64,000 nt of DNA from Prevotella sp. oral taxon 475 (GTDB taxonomy: Bacteria > Bacteroidota > Bacteroidia > Bacteroidales > Bacteroidaceae): assembly GCF_018127805.1 (NCBI RefSeq), contig NZ_CP072334.1, positions 1,590,001 to 1,654,000 on the forward strand, given 5' to 3'. The notes under the pieces were generated by a model, which did not search any database, was not told where the DNA came from, and saw only the letters and a list, made by a program, of their open reading frames with translations. The translations under genes and the position numbers were made by a program. Each line of letters opens with the position of its first letter. Position 1 is the stretch's first letter. Of this stretch, positions 26,505-35,595 are shown piece by piece.

Positions 26505-26645
26505 CAACTTTTTATTCATCATTTAAACCCAAAAACCTATAATGAACCTCAGTAGGCACCGCAAGAGCATTACCAGTTTGGCATTCACGTGCTGTAAATG
26601 GACAAGGAGATGAACCTGAAAAAGAGAATTGTACTGATATATAAC

Positions 26646-26692
26646 AAAAAAGAGAACTGATATACGCACAGTGCGATCAGTTCTCTTTTTTT
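26646..26692. terminator. Bidirectional terminator before the moxR operon
   Basis: AAAAAAGAGAACTGAT and its complement form a long stem around an inner GCAC/GTGC pairing, with a T run on both strands. Confidence 0.85.
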
Positions 26693-26807
26693 GTTTATTC
26701 TCCATTTGGTCGATTTTAAAGAGCAGCCCCTAACTTAGGGGATTCACGACTCAAGAACTATTAATATTATTTAGTTGCGAATATTCGGCCCTCTCTCTTT
26801 TATGTTG

Positions 26808-26815
26808 TACTTTTG
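26808..26815 (+). promoter_or_regulatory. -7 box of the moxR-bat operon
   Basis: TACTTTTG, 33 bases before the moxR start. No TTTG is found at the expected -33 position. Confidence 0.5.
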
Positions 26816-26848
26816 CGGCCAAATCATACTTTACAAAAGTGACATGTT

Positions 26849-27844
26849 ATGGCAGAATCGTTAGACATTCGTGAGTTGAACAGACTCATAGAGCAACAAA
26901 GTGCATTCGTTACCAATCTGACAACCGGAATGAAGGGCGTGATCGTGGGGCAGAAACACCTGGTGGAATCGCTGCTGATCTCGCTGCTCAGCGATGGGCA
27001 TATTCTGTTGGAAGGCGTTCCTGGACTGGCAAAGACGCTGGCCATTAAAACGCTGGCACAGCTGGTGGATGCAGCCTATAGCAGAATTCAGTTTACACCC
27101 GACTTGCTCCCGGCCGATGTCGTCGGTACACTGGTCTACTCACAAAAGGAAGAGAATTTCCAAGTGAAGAAAGGACCGGTGTTTGCCAATTTCGTCCTGG
27201 CCGACGAAATCAACCGCGCACCTGCCAAGGTGCAGAGCGCACTGCTCGAGGCCATGCAGGAACATCAGGTGACCATCGGCGAGAAGACGTTCCCACTGCC
27301 GAATCCGTTCCTGGTGATGGCTACGCAAAATCCCATCGAACAGGAGGGTACCTATCAGCTGCCCGAGGCGCAAGTAGACCGATTTATGCTCAAAGTGGTG
27401 ATCGACTATCCCACACTGGAAGAAGAAAAACTCATCATCCGCGAGAATATCCAGGGCAGACTGCCCAAGGTTTTGCCTGTAACCACAGCCGAAGAGATTC
27501 TCAAAGCCCGCGAAGTGGTGAACCAGGTGTACATTGACGAGAAAATTGAACAATATATTGCCGACCTGGTGTTCGCCTCGCGCTATCCCGAGCGTTATCA
27601 ACTGGGCGAACTGAAGTCACTCATCAACTATGGTGGTTCGCCCCGCGCAAGCATCAATCTGGCTAAGGCCGCTAGGGCATACGCCTTTATCAAACACAGA
27701 GGCTATGTGGTTCCGGAGGATGTCCGAGCCGTGGTTCACGACGTGATGATTCATCGCATCGGCTTGTCTTACGAGGCAGAAGCAGGCAATGTGACAAGTG
27801 AAGAAATCGTAAGTAAGATCGTCAATAAAGTGGAGGTTCCTTGA
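26849..27844 (+). CDS. MoxR-family AAA+ ATPase
   Basis: A 331-residue AAA+ ATPase with Walker A GVPGLAKT near residue 56, Walker B VLADEINRAP near 115 and sensor 1 in VMATQNPIEQEGTY near 155, all MoxR hallmarks. MoxR proteins act as chaperone-like ATPases for proteins with von Willebrand A (VWA) domains, which are encoded directly downstream. First gene of the moxR-bat (Bacteroides aerotolerance) operon, which affects envelope integrity and oxygen or stress survival. The stop codon overlaps the next start (TGATG), indicating translational coupling. Confidence 0.93.
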   Translation: MAESLDIRELNRLIEQQSAFVTNLTTGMKGVIVGQKHLVESLLISLLSDGHILLEGVPGLAKTLAIKTLAQLVDAAYSRIQFTPDLLPADVVGTLVYSQKEENFQVKKGPVFANFVLADEINRAPAKVQSALLEAMQEHQVTIGEKTFPLPNPFLVMATQNPIEQEGTYQLPEAQVDRFMLKVVIDYPTLEEEKLIIRENIQGRLPKVLPVTTAEEILKAREVVNQVYIDEKIEQYIADLVFASRYPERYQLGELKSLINYGGSPRASINLAKAARAYAFIKHRGYVVPEDVRAVVHDVMIHRIGLSYEAEAGNVTSEEIVSKIVNKVEVP

Positions 27845-28725
27845 TGGATACGCTCGACCTGTTTAAACAAGTACGCAAAATCGAAATAAAAACCCGCGGA
27901 CTGAGCCGAAATATCTTTGCTGGACAATATCATTCGGCCTTTAAAGGCAGAGGTATGGCTTTTTCGGAGGTGCGGGAATACCAATTCGGCGATGATGTTC
28001 GGGACATCGACTGGAATGTGACGGCACGATTTCGTCGACCGTATGTCAAGGTGTTCGAGGAGGAACGCGAACTGACGGTGATGTTGATGATCGACGTGAG
28101 TGGTTCGCTCGACTTCGGAACGACACAACGTACCAAGCGGACCATGGCTACAGAGATTGCTGCGATTTTGGCGTTCAGTGCTATTCAGAATAACGATAAG
28201 ATCGGCGTCATCTTTTTTTCCGACCACATTGAGAAATATATCCCCCCAAAGAAAGGACGCAAACATATTCTCTATATCATTCATGAGATGCTCGACTTCC
28301 GGCCTGAAAGTCGAAAGACGCATATCGCAGCTGCAATCGAATATCTTACTCGAGTGATGAAACGTCGATGCATCGCTTTTGTAGTGAGCGATTTCTATAC
28401 GCAGGATAGCTTTTTGAAAGAGATTCGAATTGCCAATTCTAAACATGACGTGGTGGCTATTCAGGTGTACGACCCACGCGCCAAGACTCTGCCCGACGTG
28501 GGACTGATCAACGTAAAGGATGCTGAGACGGGACACGAAATGCTGATCGATACATCCAGTGCAAAACTGAGAAAGGCACACACGCAATATTGGCAGAAAC
28601 GAACAGAAACGCTGAAAGATACGTTTGCACAAAGCAACGTCGACTGGGTTTCTATCGCCACAAACGAAGATTATGTCAAGGCAATGATGCTTTTATTCAT
28701 GCAAAGAGGACAGATAAGACAATGA
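27844..28725 (+). CDS. DUF58 domain protein of the bat operon
   Basis: A 293-residue cytoplasmic protein. The DUF58 core motif GRGMAFSEVREYQFGDDVRDIDWNVTAR (first part) is near residue 38, and a VWA-like metal site MIDVSGSLDFG near 83. DUF58 proteins nearly always follow moxR genes and are thought to be its partner. The start is the ATG overlapping the moxR stop; a TTG one codon earlier is also in frame. The stop overlaps the next gene's start (ATGA). Confidence 0.9.
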   Translation: MDTLDLFKQVRKIEIKTRGLSRNIFAGQYHSAFKGRGMAFSEVREYQFGDDVRDIDWNVTARFRRPYVKVFEEERELTVMLMIDVSGSLDFGTTQRTKRTMATEIAAILAFSAIQNNDKIGVIFFSDHIEKYIPPKKGRKHILYIIHEMLDFRPESRKTHIAAAIEYLTRVMKRRCIAFVVSDFYTQDSFLKEIRIANSKHDVVAIQVYDPRAKTLPDVGLINVKDAETGHEMLIDTSSAKLRKAHTQYWQKRTETLKDTFAQSNVDWVSIATNEDYVKAMMLLFMQRGQIRQ

Positions 28726-29798
28726 AACGGTTTCTTTTGACGATAACAGCTTGCCTCCTGTCTATGTGGGGAGCAGCACAGGTGTCTGTGGAAGAAAAGA
28801 TCGACTCTTTTGCCATCTACATCGGACAACAAACCTGTCTTCGGGTTGATGTCATCGCCCCAAAAGGTCAAGTGGTAAACTTCCCCACTTTCAAACCCTC
28901 GCAATACATCGTTGACGGTGTGGAGGTGTTGAATGCAAGCGATGAGGAGACTGCCGAACAGGATAACGGACTGGTCAAAACGTCTAAACGCTACACGCTG
29001 ACCTCATTCAACGAAAAGCTCTATTCCATCCCCGGACTGAAGATAAAAGTAAACGGTAAAGAATATCAAGGCAATACCTTGGCCCTGAAAGTAATCACAA
29101 TGGATGTAGACACGCTGCATCCCAATCAGTTTTTCCCACCAAAGGATGTACAGAACAATCCTTTTTCATGGACCGACGAAGACTGGGCTGAGATTTTCTA
29201 TCTCAGCATACTCATGTTGCTGCTCGGTGTTGCGGGCCTATATCTGTTCGTTAGACTGAAACAGAACAAACCCATCATTACCCGTATACGCATTATCAAA
29301 AAGATTCTTCCCCATCAGAAAGCGCTCAACGAAATTGAACAAATCAAATCGGAGAAGATGGTGTCGTCGGAAAATCAGAAGGAATATTATACCCGCTTGA
29401 CAGACACACTGCGACAATATATCAATGAGCGATTCGGCTTCAATGCTATGGAGATGACGAGTTCGGAAATTATCGAGCATCTCAATAGCAATGGGAACCA
29501 GGAAATGATGGAGGAACTGAAAGAGATTTTCCTGACGGCCGATCTCGTCAAGTTTGCCAAGTATTCGACTCTTATCAACGAGAACGATCTCAACCTTGTC
29601 AATGCAATTCAGTTTATCGACAAAACAAAAATAGAAAATCAACCGACAACAGAAAAGATTATGCCTCAACTAACGGAGGCAGACAAACGCGCACAACAAA
29701 CACGCATCGTCATCAAGACTGTTATTGGAGGTATTGTCGTTGCTATTGTGGTTATCCTTTTCTACATCGTTAGTCATCTGTACGAAATGCTCGGTTAA
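28722..29798 (+). CDS. Membrane-anchored bat-operon protein, unknown function
   Basis: A 358-residue protein with a signal peptide (MKRFLLTITACLLSMWGAAQ), a periplasmic beta-rich domain to about residue 140, a membrane helix near residues 147-170 (ILMLLLGVAGLYLFV), a charged cytoplasmic segment and a second membrane helix at the C-terminus (VIGGIVVAIVVILFYIV). Genes of this design occur between the DUF58 and batA genes in Bacteroidetes bat operons. It overlaps the DUF58 gene by 4 bases. No enzymatic motif is visible. Possible role: membrane scaffold linking MoxR and BatA. Confidence 0.7.
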   Translation: MKRFLLTITACLLSMWGAAQVSVEEKIDSFAIYIGQQTCLRVDVIAPKGQVVNFPTFKPSQYIVDGVEVLNASDEETAEQDNGLVKTSKRYTLTSFNEKLYSIPGLKIKVNGKEYQGNTLALKVITMDVDTLHPNQFFPPKDVQNNPFSWTDEDWAEIFYLSILMLLLGVAGLYLFVRLKQNKPIITRIRIIKKILPHQKALNEIEQIKSEKMVSSENQKEYYTRLTDTLRQYINERFGFNAMEMTSSEIIEHLNSNGNQEMMEELKEIFLTADLVKFAKYSTLINENDLNLVNAIQFIDKTKIENQPTTEKIMPQLTEADKRAQQTRIVIKTVIGGIVVAIVVILFYIVSHLYEMLG

Positions 29799-29819
29799 AC
29801 CGATACTGAAGAAACAAAC

Positions 29820-30818
29820 ATGGAATTTGCAAATAAAGAATATCTGTTGCTGCTCGTTCTACTGATACCCTACATCCTGTGGTATTTCATCTATAAGAAA
29901 CGAGGCGAACCAACCCTCCGCATGAGCGACACAAATGCCTATCGGTATGCTCCGAGAAGTTGGCGCATCAAGTTGATGAATCTACCCATGTTCTTGCGGT
30001 GCATCACCTTTGTTTTAGTCGTTGTCATCTTGGCTCGTCCCCAAACGCATACATCATGGGGAAGCAAAACAGTGGAAGGCATCGACATTATGTTGGCAAT
30101 GGATGTATCTACCTCTATGTTAGCAGAGGATCTACGCCCCAATCGAATGGAGGCAGCTAAAGAGGTGGCCGCCGAATTTATTGCCGACCGCCCCAACGAC
30201 AATATCGGTCTGACCATTTTTGCCGGCGAAGCCTTTACGCAATGCCCCATGACAACCGACCACACCTCGTTGCTCAACATGTTGCAAACCGTGAGAACAG
30301 ATATTGCTGCAAGAGGACTTATCGAAGACGGAACAGCCATAGGAATGGGACTGGCCAATGCCGTTTCACGTTTAAAAGACAGTAAGGCTAAAAGCAAGGT
30401 GGTCATTCTTCTGACCGACGGCTCGAACAACCGGGGCGACTTATCGCCAATGACCAGCGCCAACATTGCCAAGAGTCTTGGAATAAGGGTTTATACCATC
30501 GGCATAGGTACGAATAAGGTGGCTCGCTATCCTATGCCCGTTGCCGGCGGTGTACAATATGTCAACATCCCCGTAGAGATTGATACGCAGGTATTGAAAG
30601 ATATTGCTGCAACAACAGACGGAAACTTTTACCGGGCTACAAACAATCGAGAGCTGAAGCAGATTTACCAAGACATCGACCAATTGGAGAAAACGAAGAT
30701 GCGTGTAAAGAAGTTTTCTAAGCTCTACGAAGCCTATCAACCCTTTGCCTTTTTGGCCATTCTGGCTCTCTTTCTCGAGATATTGCTTAGAACCACTCTG
30801 TTCAGGCGTATTCCCTAA
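29820..30818 (+). CDS. batA: BatA, VWA-domain membrane protein
   Basis: A 332-residue protein with membrane helices at the N-terminus (YLLLLVLLIPYILWYFIY and LRCITFVLVVVILA), a von Willebrand A domain with a complete metal-binding DVSTS near residue 94 and LTDGSNNRGD near 199, and a C-terminal helix (PFAFLAILALFLEILLR). VWA domains bind protein partners through a divalent metal. It works with BatB-E and MoxR in the aerotolerance complex. The gene starts 21 bases after the preceding one. Confidence 0.92.
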   Translation: MEFANKEYLLLLVLLIPYILWYFIYKKRGEPTLRMSDTNAYRYAPRSWRIKLMNLPMFLRCITFVLVVVILARPQTHTSWGSKTVEGIDIMLAMDVSTSMLAEDLRPNRMEAAKEVAAEFIADRPNDNIGLTIFAGEAFTQCPMTTDHTSLLNMLQTVRTDIAARGLIEDGTAIGMGLANAVSRLKDSKAKSKVVILLTDGSNNRGDLSPMTSANIAKSLGIRVYTIGIGTNKVARYPMPVAGGVQYVNIPVEIDTQVLKDIAATTDGNFYRATNNRELKQIYQDIDQLEKTKMRVKKFSKLYEAYQPFAFLAILALFLEILLRTTLFRRIP

Positions 30819-30867
30819 TACGGCAGACAGATAAGACAGAAGAAACGCAGGTTAAAGACAAAAGCTC

Positions 30868-32568
30868 ATGTTTAGATTTGAAGATCCGATATACCTTTGG
30901 CTGCTGTTAATCATCCCCGTATTGATAGCGGTTCGTTTTATCAGCTACAGGAAAAAGAAAAGCCGACTTGTATCCTTTGGCAACCCTGAACTGCTGCAAC
31001 ACCTCATGCCCGATGTCTCAAAGTACAGACCATCGGTTAAATTTTGGCTTTCAGTTTCAGCCTTGGCACTACTCATCATCGTGTTAGCTCGTCCGCAGAT
31101 GGGAACAAAGATTTCACACGACAAGAGAAACGGAATAGAAGCCGTAATCGCTGTAGACATCAGTAACTCGATGATGGCGAAGGATGTGATGCCTTCGCGT
31201 ATTGACAAGAGTAAATTGCTCATCGAGAACCTTATCGACCATTTTACAAACGACCGTATCGGACTAATTGTCTTTGCCGGCGACGCTTTCGTACAGTTAC
31301 CCATCACCGGCGACTACGTCTCGGCCAAAATGTTTTTGCAAAACATCGATCCCTCACTCATTGCTACTCAAGGAACAGACATTGCCAAGGCTCTAAACCT
31401 TTCGATGCATAGTTTCAGTCAGCAGAAAAACATCGGTAAGGCCGTAATTGTCATTACCGACGGCGAAGACCATGAGGGCGGTGCCTTAGAAGCAGCAAAA
31501 GCAGCAAAAGATAAAGGCATACAGGTGTTTATCTTGGGAATTGGAGACACCAAGGGGGCCCCCATCCCATTGCCGACGGGTGGATATATGACCGACCGAA
31601 ACGGACAAACCGTCATCACAGCTCTCAACGAGCAGATGTGTAAGGAGATTGCCCAAGCCGGCAACGGAACCTACATCCACGTAGACAACACCAACGATGC
31701 CCAGGAAAAGCTGAATAACGAACTGACGAAGCTTCAGAAGGCCGACACAGAAATGGTGACATACAGCGAATACGGCGAACAGTTCCAGGCAGTGTGCATT
31801 CTTATCCTCCTCCTTCTGATCACAGAAGTCTGCATCCTCGAGATTCGAAATCCGAAGCTGAGAAAGTTACATCTCTTCAGTCAGAAGAAAATGCTCGCCC
31901 TCCTGTTTCTACTTGCATCCACGACAGCAATGGCACAGAGCGACCGGCAGTTCGTCCGAAGCGGAAATCAACAGTATCGTCATCAAAACTATCCCAAAGC
32001 CGAGATTGAATACCGCAAGGCGATGTCGCAGAACCCAAACAATGCGCAGGCAATCTACAATTTAGGCTGTGCACTGATGATGCAGCAAAAAGATTCGATA
32101 GCCATCATTCAGTTTGAAAACGCCGGAAAACAAGAAACCAATAAATTTCGCAAAGCGATGTCCTACCACAACATCGGCGTAATCTGTCAGAAACACCAAC
32201 TCTACGGCGATGCCATCAAGGCCTATGAGGAAGCGTTGCGCAACAATCCCACAGACAACGAGACGCGGTATAACTTAGCTCTTTGCAAACGTCTGAACAA
32301 GAATCAGCCTAACAACAAAAACCAGCAAAACAATCAGAACAAGAAAAAAGACAACAAACAGGACAAGAAGCAAAACAAAGACCAACAAAACAAAAATCAA
32401 CAGGACAAGAAAGACAAAAACAAACAGCAGCAACCCAAGGAGCAGATGAGCAAAGACAATGCCGAGCAACTGCTCAACGCCGCTATTCAAGAAGAGAAGG
32501 CCACGCAGCAACGTTTAAAGAAGGCGATGCAGCAACCCAATCGGCGCACTGTTGAAAAGAATTGGTAA
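30868..32568 (+). CDS. BatB-BatC fusion: VWA domain plus TPR domain
   Basis: A 566-residue protein. Residues 1-341 are a normal full-length BatB: two N-terminal helices, VWA metal site AVDISNSMM near 95, TDGEDHEGG near 200 and a C-terminal helix (CILILLLLITEVCIL). Without any stop, residue 342 is the Met of what looks like the BatC signal peptide (MLALLFLLASTTAMAQ), followed by three TPR motifs (about 360-470) and a Lys/Gln/Asn-rich tail (about 475-525). In many Bacteroidetes BatB and BatC are separate genes. The alternation of membrane segments puts the TPR part in the periplasm, as for free BatC. An internal start at 31891 could still give separate BatC. Confidence 0.85.
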   Translation: MFRFEDPIYLWLLLIIPVLIAVRFISYRKKKSRLVSFGNPELLQHLMPDVSKYRPSVKFWLSVSALALLIIVLARPQMGTKISHDKRNGIEAVIAVDISNSMMAKDVMPSRIDKSKLLIENLIDHFTNDRIGLIVFAGDAFVQLPITGDYVSAKMFLQNIDPSLIATQGTDIAKALNLSMHSFSQQKNIGKAVIVITDGEDHEGGALEAAKAAKDKGIQVFILGIGDTKGAPIPLPTGGYMTDRNGQTVITALNEQMCKEIAQAGNGTYIHVDNTNDAQEKLNNELTKLQKADTEMVTYSEYGEQFQAVCILILLLLITEVCILEIRNPKLRKLHLFSQKKMLALLFLLASTTAMAQSDRQFVRSGNQQYRHQNYPKAEIEYRKAMSQNPNNAQAIYNLGCALMMQQKDSIAIIQFENAGKQETNKFRKAMSYHNIGVICQKHQLYGDAIKAYEEALRNNPTDNETRYNLALCKRLNKNQPNNKNQQNNQNKKKDNKQDKKQNKDQQNKNQQDKKDKNKQQQPKEQMSKDNAEQLLNAAIQEEKATQQRLKKAMQQPNRRTVEKNW

Positions 32569-32610
32569 ACCTCATTTCAAGGCGATGACAAAAGCAATAA
32601 AACGAGATGC

Positions 32611-32669
32611 TCAGAAAGCTTGAAGGAGATGATCAGAAAGCTTGAAGGAGGTGCTCAGAAAGCTTGGAA
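32611..32669. repeat. 22-base tandem repeat before batD-batE
   Basis: Three units of 22 bases with core TCAGAAAGCTTGAAGGAG, each centred on the palindrome AAGCTT. The repeat lies between the stop of batB-batC and the start of the next gene. Confidence 0.85.
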
Positions 32670-32703
32670 TGGCTATACAACGGCAGAAATGCAAAACGAA
32701 AAG

Positions 32704-35289
32704 ATGAAGAAGAACGTTATGAACCCAATCAAAAGATACGTGCTATGGCTCATGCTATTGGCGAACATCGGAAGTATGTCGGCACAGCGCATGTCAGTAT
32801 CGGCCCCGTCGCGTGTTGCCGCCGGAGAAAACTTCCGCATCGCCTACACGGTGAACACGCAGAACGTAGACGACTTCCGCGCAGGCAATATTCCCGCCGC
32901 CATAGAGGTGATTGCCGGACCCTACACCTCGTCGCAGTCAAGTTTTCAAATGATCAACGGTCACACCAGTTCGTCTTCATGGGTGACATTCACCTACACA
33001 CTCTACGCCACGAAGAACGGTACCTACACCATTTCGCCGGCCCGTGCCGTCGTAAACGGCAAGACCATTGCCTCCACTCCCATCAAAATCAACATCGTTG
33101 GAACGGCCAAACCCTCGAACGGTGCACCGCGGATGCACAACGAGGGAGATGACGAAACGGAAGTACGCACAGCGGGTAGCAGAATCTCGGGCAGCGACCT
33201 TTTTATCAAAGTGAGTGCCAACAAAAAGCGCGTACACGAACAGGAACCCGTGTTGCTCACCTACAAAGTATACACCACTGTAGAACTGACGCAGCTCGAA
33301 GGCAAAATGCCCGACCTGAACGGATTCCACACTCAGGAAGTAAAGCTACCGCAGCAAAAAAGTTTCCATCTCGAGAAGGTAAACGGACGAAACTACAAAT
33401 GCGTGACATGGAACCAATACGTGATGTACCCGCAGATGAGCGGCGAGATGAAAATTCCGTCCATCAAGTTTAAGGGAATCGTGGTGCAGCGCAACCGCAA
33501 CGTTGACCCTTTCGAAGCCATGTTCAACGGTGGAGCCGGATACGTGGAGATGAAGAAAGACATCGATGCACCGGGGTTCACCCTGAAAGTAGACCCGCTA
33601 CCGGCACGCCCCACCGGCTTCTCGGGCGGCGTAGGCACGTTCACCATCTCAGCCCAGCTCGACAAACAGGAAGTCAAAACCGGCGACCCCATCAACCTAC
33701 GCGTCGTGGTGAGCGGACTGGGCAACCTCAAACTGCTCAAAGCTCCGGTAGCCCACTTTCCCAAGAACTTCGACCGATACGACGTAAAAACCACCGACAA
33801 AACCCAGCTCACCGTCAACGGCATCGAGGGGAATATGATTTACGACTTCCTCGCCGTGCCCCAGCAAATAGGCAAATATCAGATTCCGCCCGTAGAATTC
33901 ATCTACTACGACATTCAGACGCAGCGATACCGCACCATCAAAACCACCGGCTTCGAACTGAAGGTAGAAAAAGGTAGCAGCTCGAAATCGGAGATGAGCT
34001 CTTTTGAGGAGGAGCGTGAGAAAGACATCCGTCCCATCCTCACTGGTCCGGCCGAACTGCGCACCACCCATCGGCTCTTCTTCGCTTCGCCGTTCTACCT
34101 GCTCTCGCTCGTGAGCATCATCGTATTGGCAGCAGCGGCATTCATCTTCCTGCACCGTCATCGCGCGCTTTATGCCGATGCCATCCGGCTCCGCGGTTCG
34201 AGAGCCAACAAAGTGGCCGTGAAACGACTCAAGCAGGCCAGTCAATTGATGGCCAGACAACGGCAGAACGAATTCTATGACGAAGTGTTGCACGCCCTGT
34301 GGGGGTACATCGGCGACAAGCTCTCCATTTCGGCTGAAGAGCTTACCCGCGAAAACATCGCACAGCAGCTCGCCCTGTACGGCATCCGGGGTTCCGTTGT
34401 CGAGAGCTTCCTGGCCGCCCTCAACGAGTGCGAGTTTGAACGCTATGCTCCCGGCGACGCACAGGGAAATATGGAGAAAACCTACCAAACGGCCATGCGA
34501 GCCATTATGGACATTGAAGCAACGATGAAATCGAAACGAAACCACAGAGGGGCAATGCTCCTGTTGTTGCTCCTGGCGGTACTACCGATAACGGCGCAGA
34601 CTGTGACAAAAGAAACGGCCGACCGGCAATACCGACAAGGCAACTATCAGCAAGCTATCGCCAGCTACAAAGAGATATTGAAACAGGGCGTAGCACCCGA
34701 GGTGTACTACAATCTGGGCAACGCCTACTTCCGCGCCGACAGTCTCACGCGCGCCATTCTATCCTACGAGCGGGCTCAGCAACTCGCTCCGGGGAATGCC
34801 GACATCCGTTTCAACCTGCAATTTGCCCGCAGCCGAACCATCGACAAGTTCGCCTCGCCCGACGAGATGTTCTTTTTCACCTGGTATCGGGCCGCCGTTA
34901 ATCTCATGGGGTCCGACGGCTGGGCCGGCATCGCTCTACTCTCATTGGCTTTGCTTGCCGTGGGCGTGTTGCTCTTTCGTTTCAGCACATCCATCGTCTG
35001 GCGCAAAGTGGGTTTCGGCGGTGCGCTGTTCTTTGCTCCGTTCTTCCTGCTGGCCAATCTTTTTGCCTGGCAGCAACGGCGAATGTGGGAAAATAGAACG
35101 GGCGCCATCGTCGTCTCGCCATCGGTGACGGTGAAGAAGACGCCCTCCCGGTCTGGAGCAGACGAGACTACCCTTCACGAGGGCACCCGCGTAGATATTG
35201 CCGACCGCACCCTTCGCGGTTGGTTCTTCATCACCCTGCCCGACGGCAGAGAAGGCTGGATTCCGACACCATCCGTGGAGGAAATCTAA
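32704..35289 (+). CDS. BatD-BatE fusion: BatD beta-rich protein plus TPR/SH3 protein
   Basis: An 861-residue protein. The first about 617 residues are BatD: signal peptide ending GSMSAQ, tandem immunoglobulin-like beta domains (VSAPSRVAAGENFRIAYTV onward), a membrane helix near residue 465 (LLSLVSIIVLAAAAFIFL) and a cytoplasmic tail. Then an internal signal-like segment (MLLLLLLAVLPITAQ, residue 618, base 34555) begins a complete BatE: TPR repeats (about 640-705), two helices and a C-terminal SH3-like domain (about 800-855, GTRVDIADRTLRGWFFITL). These are usually two genes. The start at 32704 was chosen because earlier in-frame ATGs lie inside the 22-base repeat; 32719 is an alternative. Confidence 0.83.
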   Translation: MKKNVMNPIKRYVLWLMLLANIGSMSAQRMSVSAPSRVAAGENFRIAYTVNTQNVDDFRAGNIPAAIEVIAGPYTSSQSSFQMINGHTSSSSWVTFTYTLYATKNGTYTISPARAVVNGKTIASTPIKINIVGTAKPSNGAPRMHNEGDDETEVRTAGSRISGSDLFIKVSANKKRVHEQEPVLLTYKVYTTVELTQLEGKMPDLNGFHTQEVKLPQQKSFHLEKVNGRNYKCVTWNQYVMYPQMSGEMKIPSIKFKGIVVQRNRNVDPFEAMFNGGAGYVEMKKDIDAPGFTLKVDPLPARPTGFSGGVGTFTISAQLDKQEVKTGDPINLRVVVSGLGNLKLLKAPVAHFPKNFDRYDVKTTDKTQLTVNGIEGNMIYDFLAVPQQIGKYQIPPVEFIYYDIQTQRYRTIKTTGFELKVEKGSSSKSEMSSFEEEREKDIRPILTGPAELRTTHRLFFASPFYLLSLVSIIVLAAAAFIFLHRHRALYADAIRLRGSRANKVAVKRLKQASQLMARQRQNEFYDEVLHALWGYIGDKLSISAEELTRENIAQQLALYGIRGSVVESFLAALNECEFERYAPGDAQGNMEKTYQTAMRAIMDIEATMKSKRNHRGAMLLLLLLAVLPITAQTVTKETADRQYRQGNYQQAIASYKEILKQGVAPEVYYNLGNAYFRADSLTRAILSYERAQQLAPGNADIRFNLQFARSRTIDKFASPDEMFFFTWYRAAVNLMGSDGWAGIALLSLALLAVGVLLFRFSTSIVWRKVGFGGALFFAPFFLLANLFAWQQRRMWENRTGAIVVSPSVTVKKTPSRSGADETTLHEGTRVDIADRTLRGWFFITLPDGREGWIPTPSVEEI

Positions 35290-35313
35290 CTCTTCCGGAT
35301 AAGACTGAAGGGC

Positions 35314-35534
35314 TTCGGCACCTGCCGAAAGCTCAAAAACGAGAAAAACAAAGCTTCCGACTACTCGGATGACTCAAAAATGAGAAAAACGAAGCTTCCG
35401 ACTACTCGGAAGGCTCAAAAATGAGCAAAACGAAGCTTCCAACTACTTGGAAGGCTCAAAAACGAGAAAAATAAAGCTTCCGACTACTCGGAAAACTCAA
35501 AAATGAGAAAAACGAAGCTTCCGAGGCCTCGGAT
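35314..35534. repeat. 41-base dyad array 5, six units
   Basis: Six dyads centred at exactly 41-base steps from 35321.5 to 35526.5. Arms: TTCGGCA-CC-TGCCGAA, then TTCCGA-CTAC-TCGGA(A/T) three times interrupted by one TTCCAA-CTAC-TTGGAA, and last TTCCGA-GGCC-TCGGAT. The spacer contains a second small dyad CTCA-AAAA-TGAG in most units. Lies between the batD-batE gene and the PAP2 gene. Confidence 0.95.
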
Positions 35535-35595
35535 GACTCGAAAACTCATTCATTCAACAGCCCCCTCAACTCAGGAGGGCTAAACAAGAAAAAAG

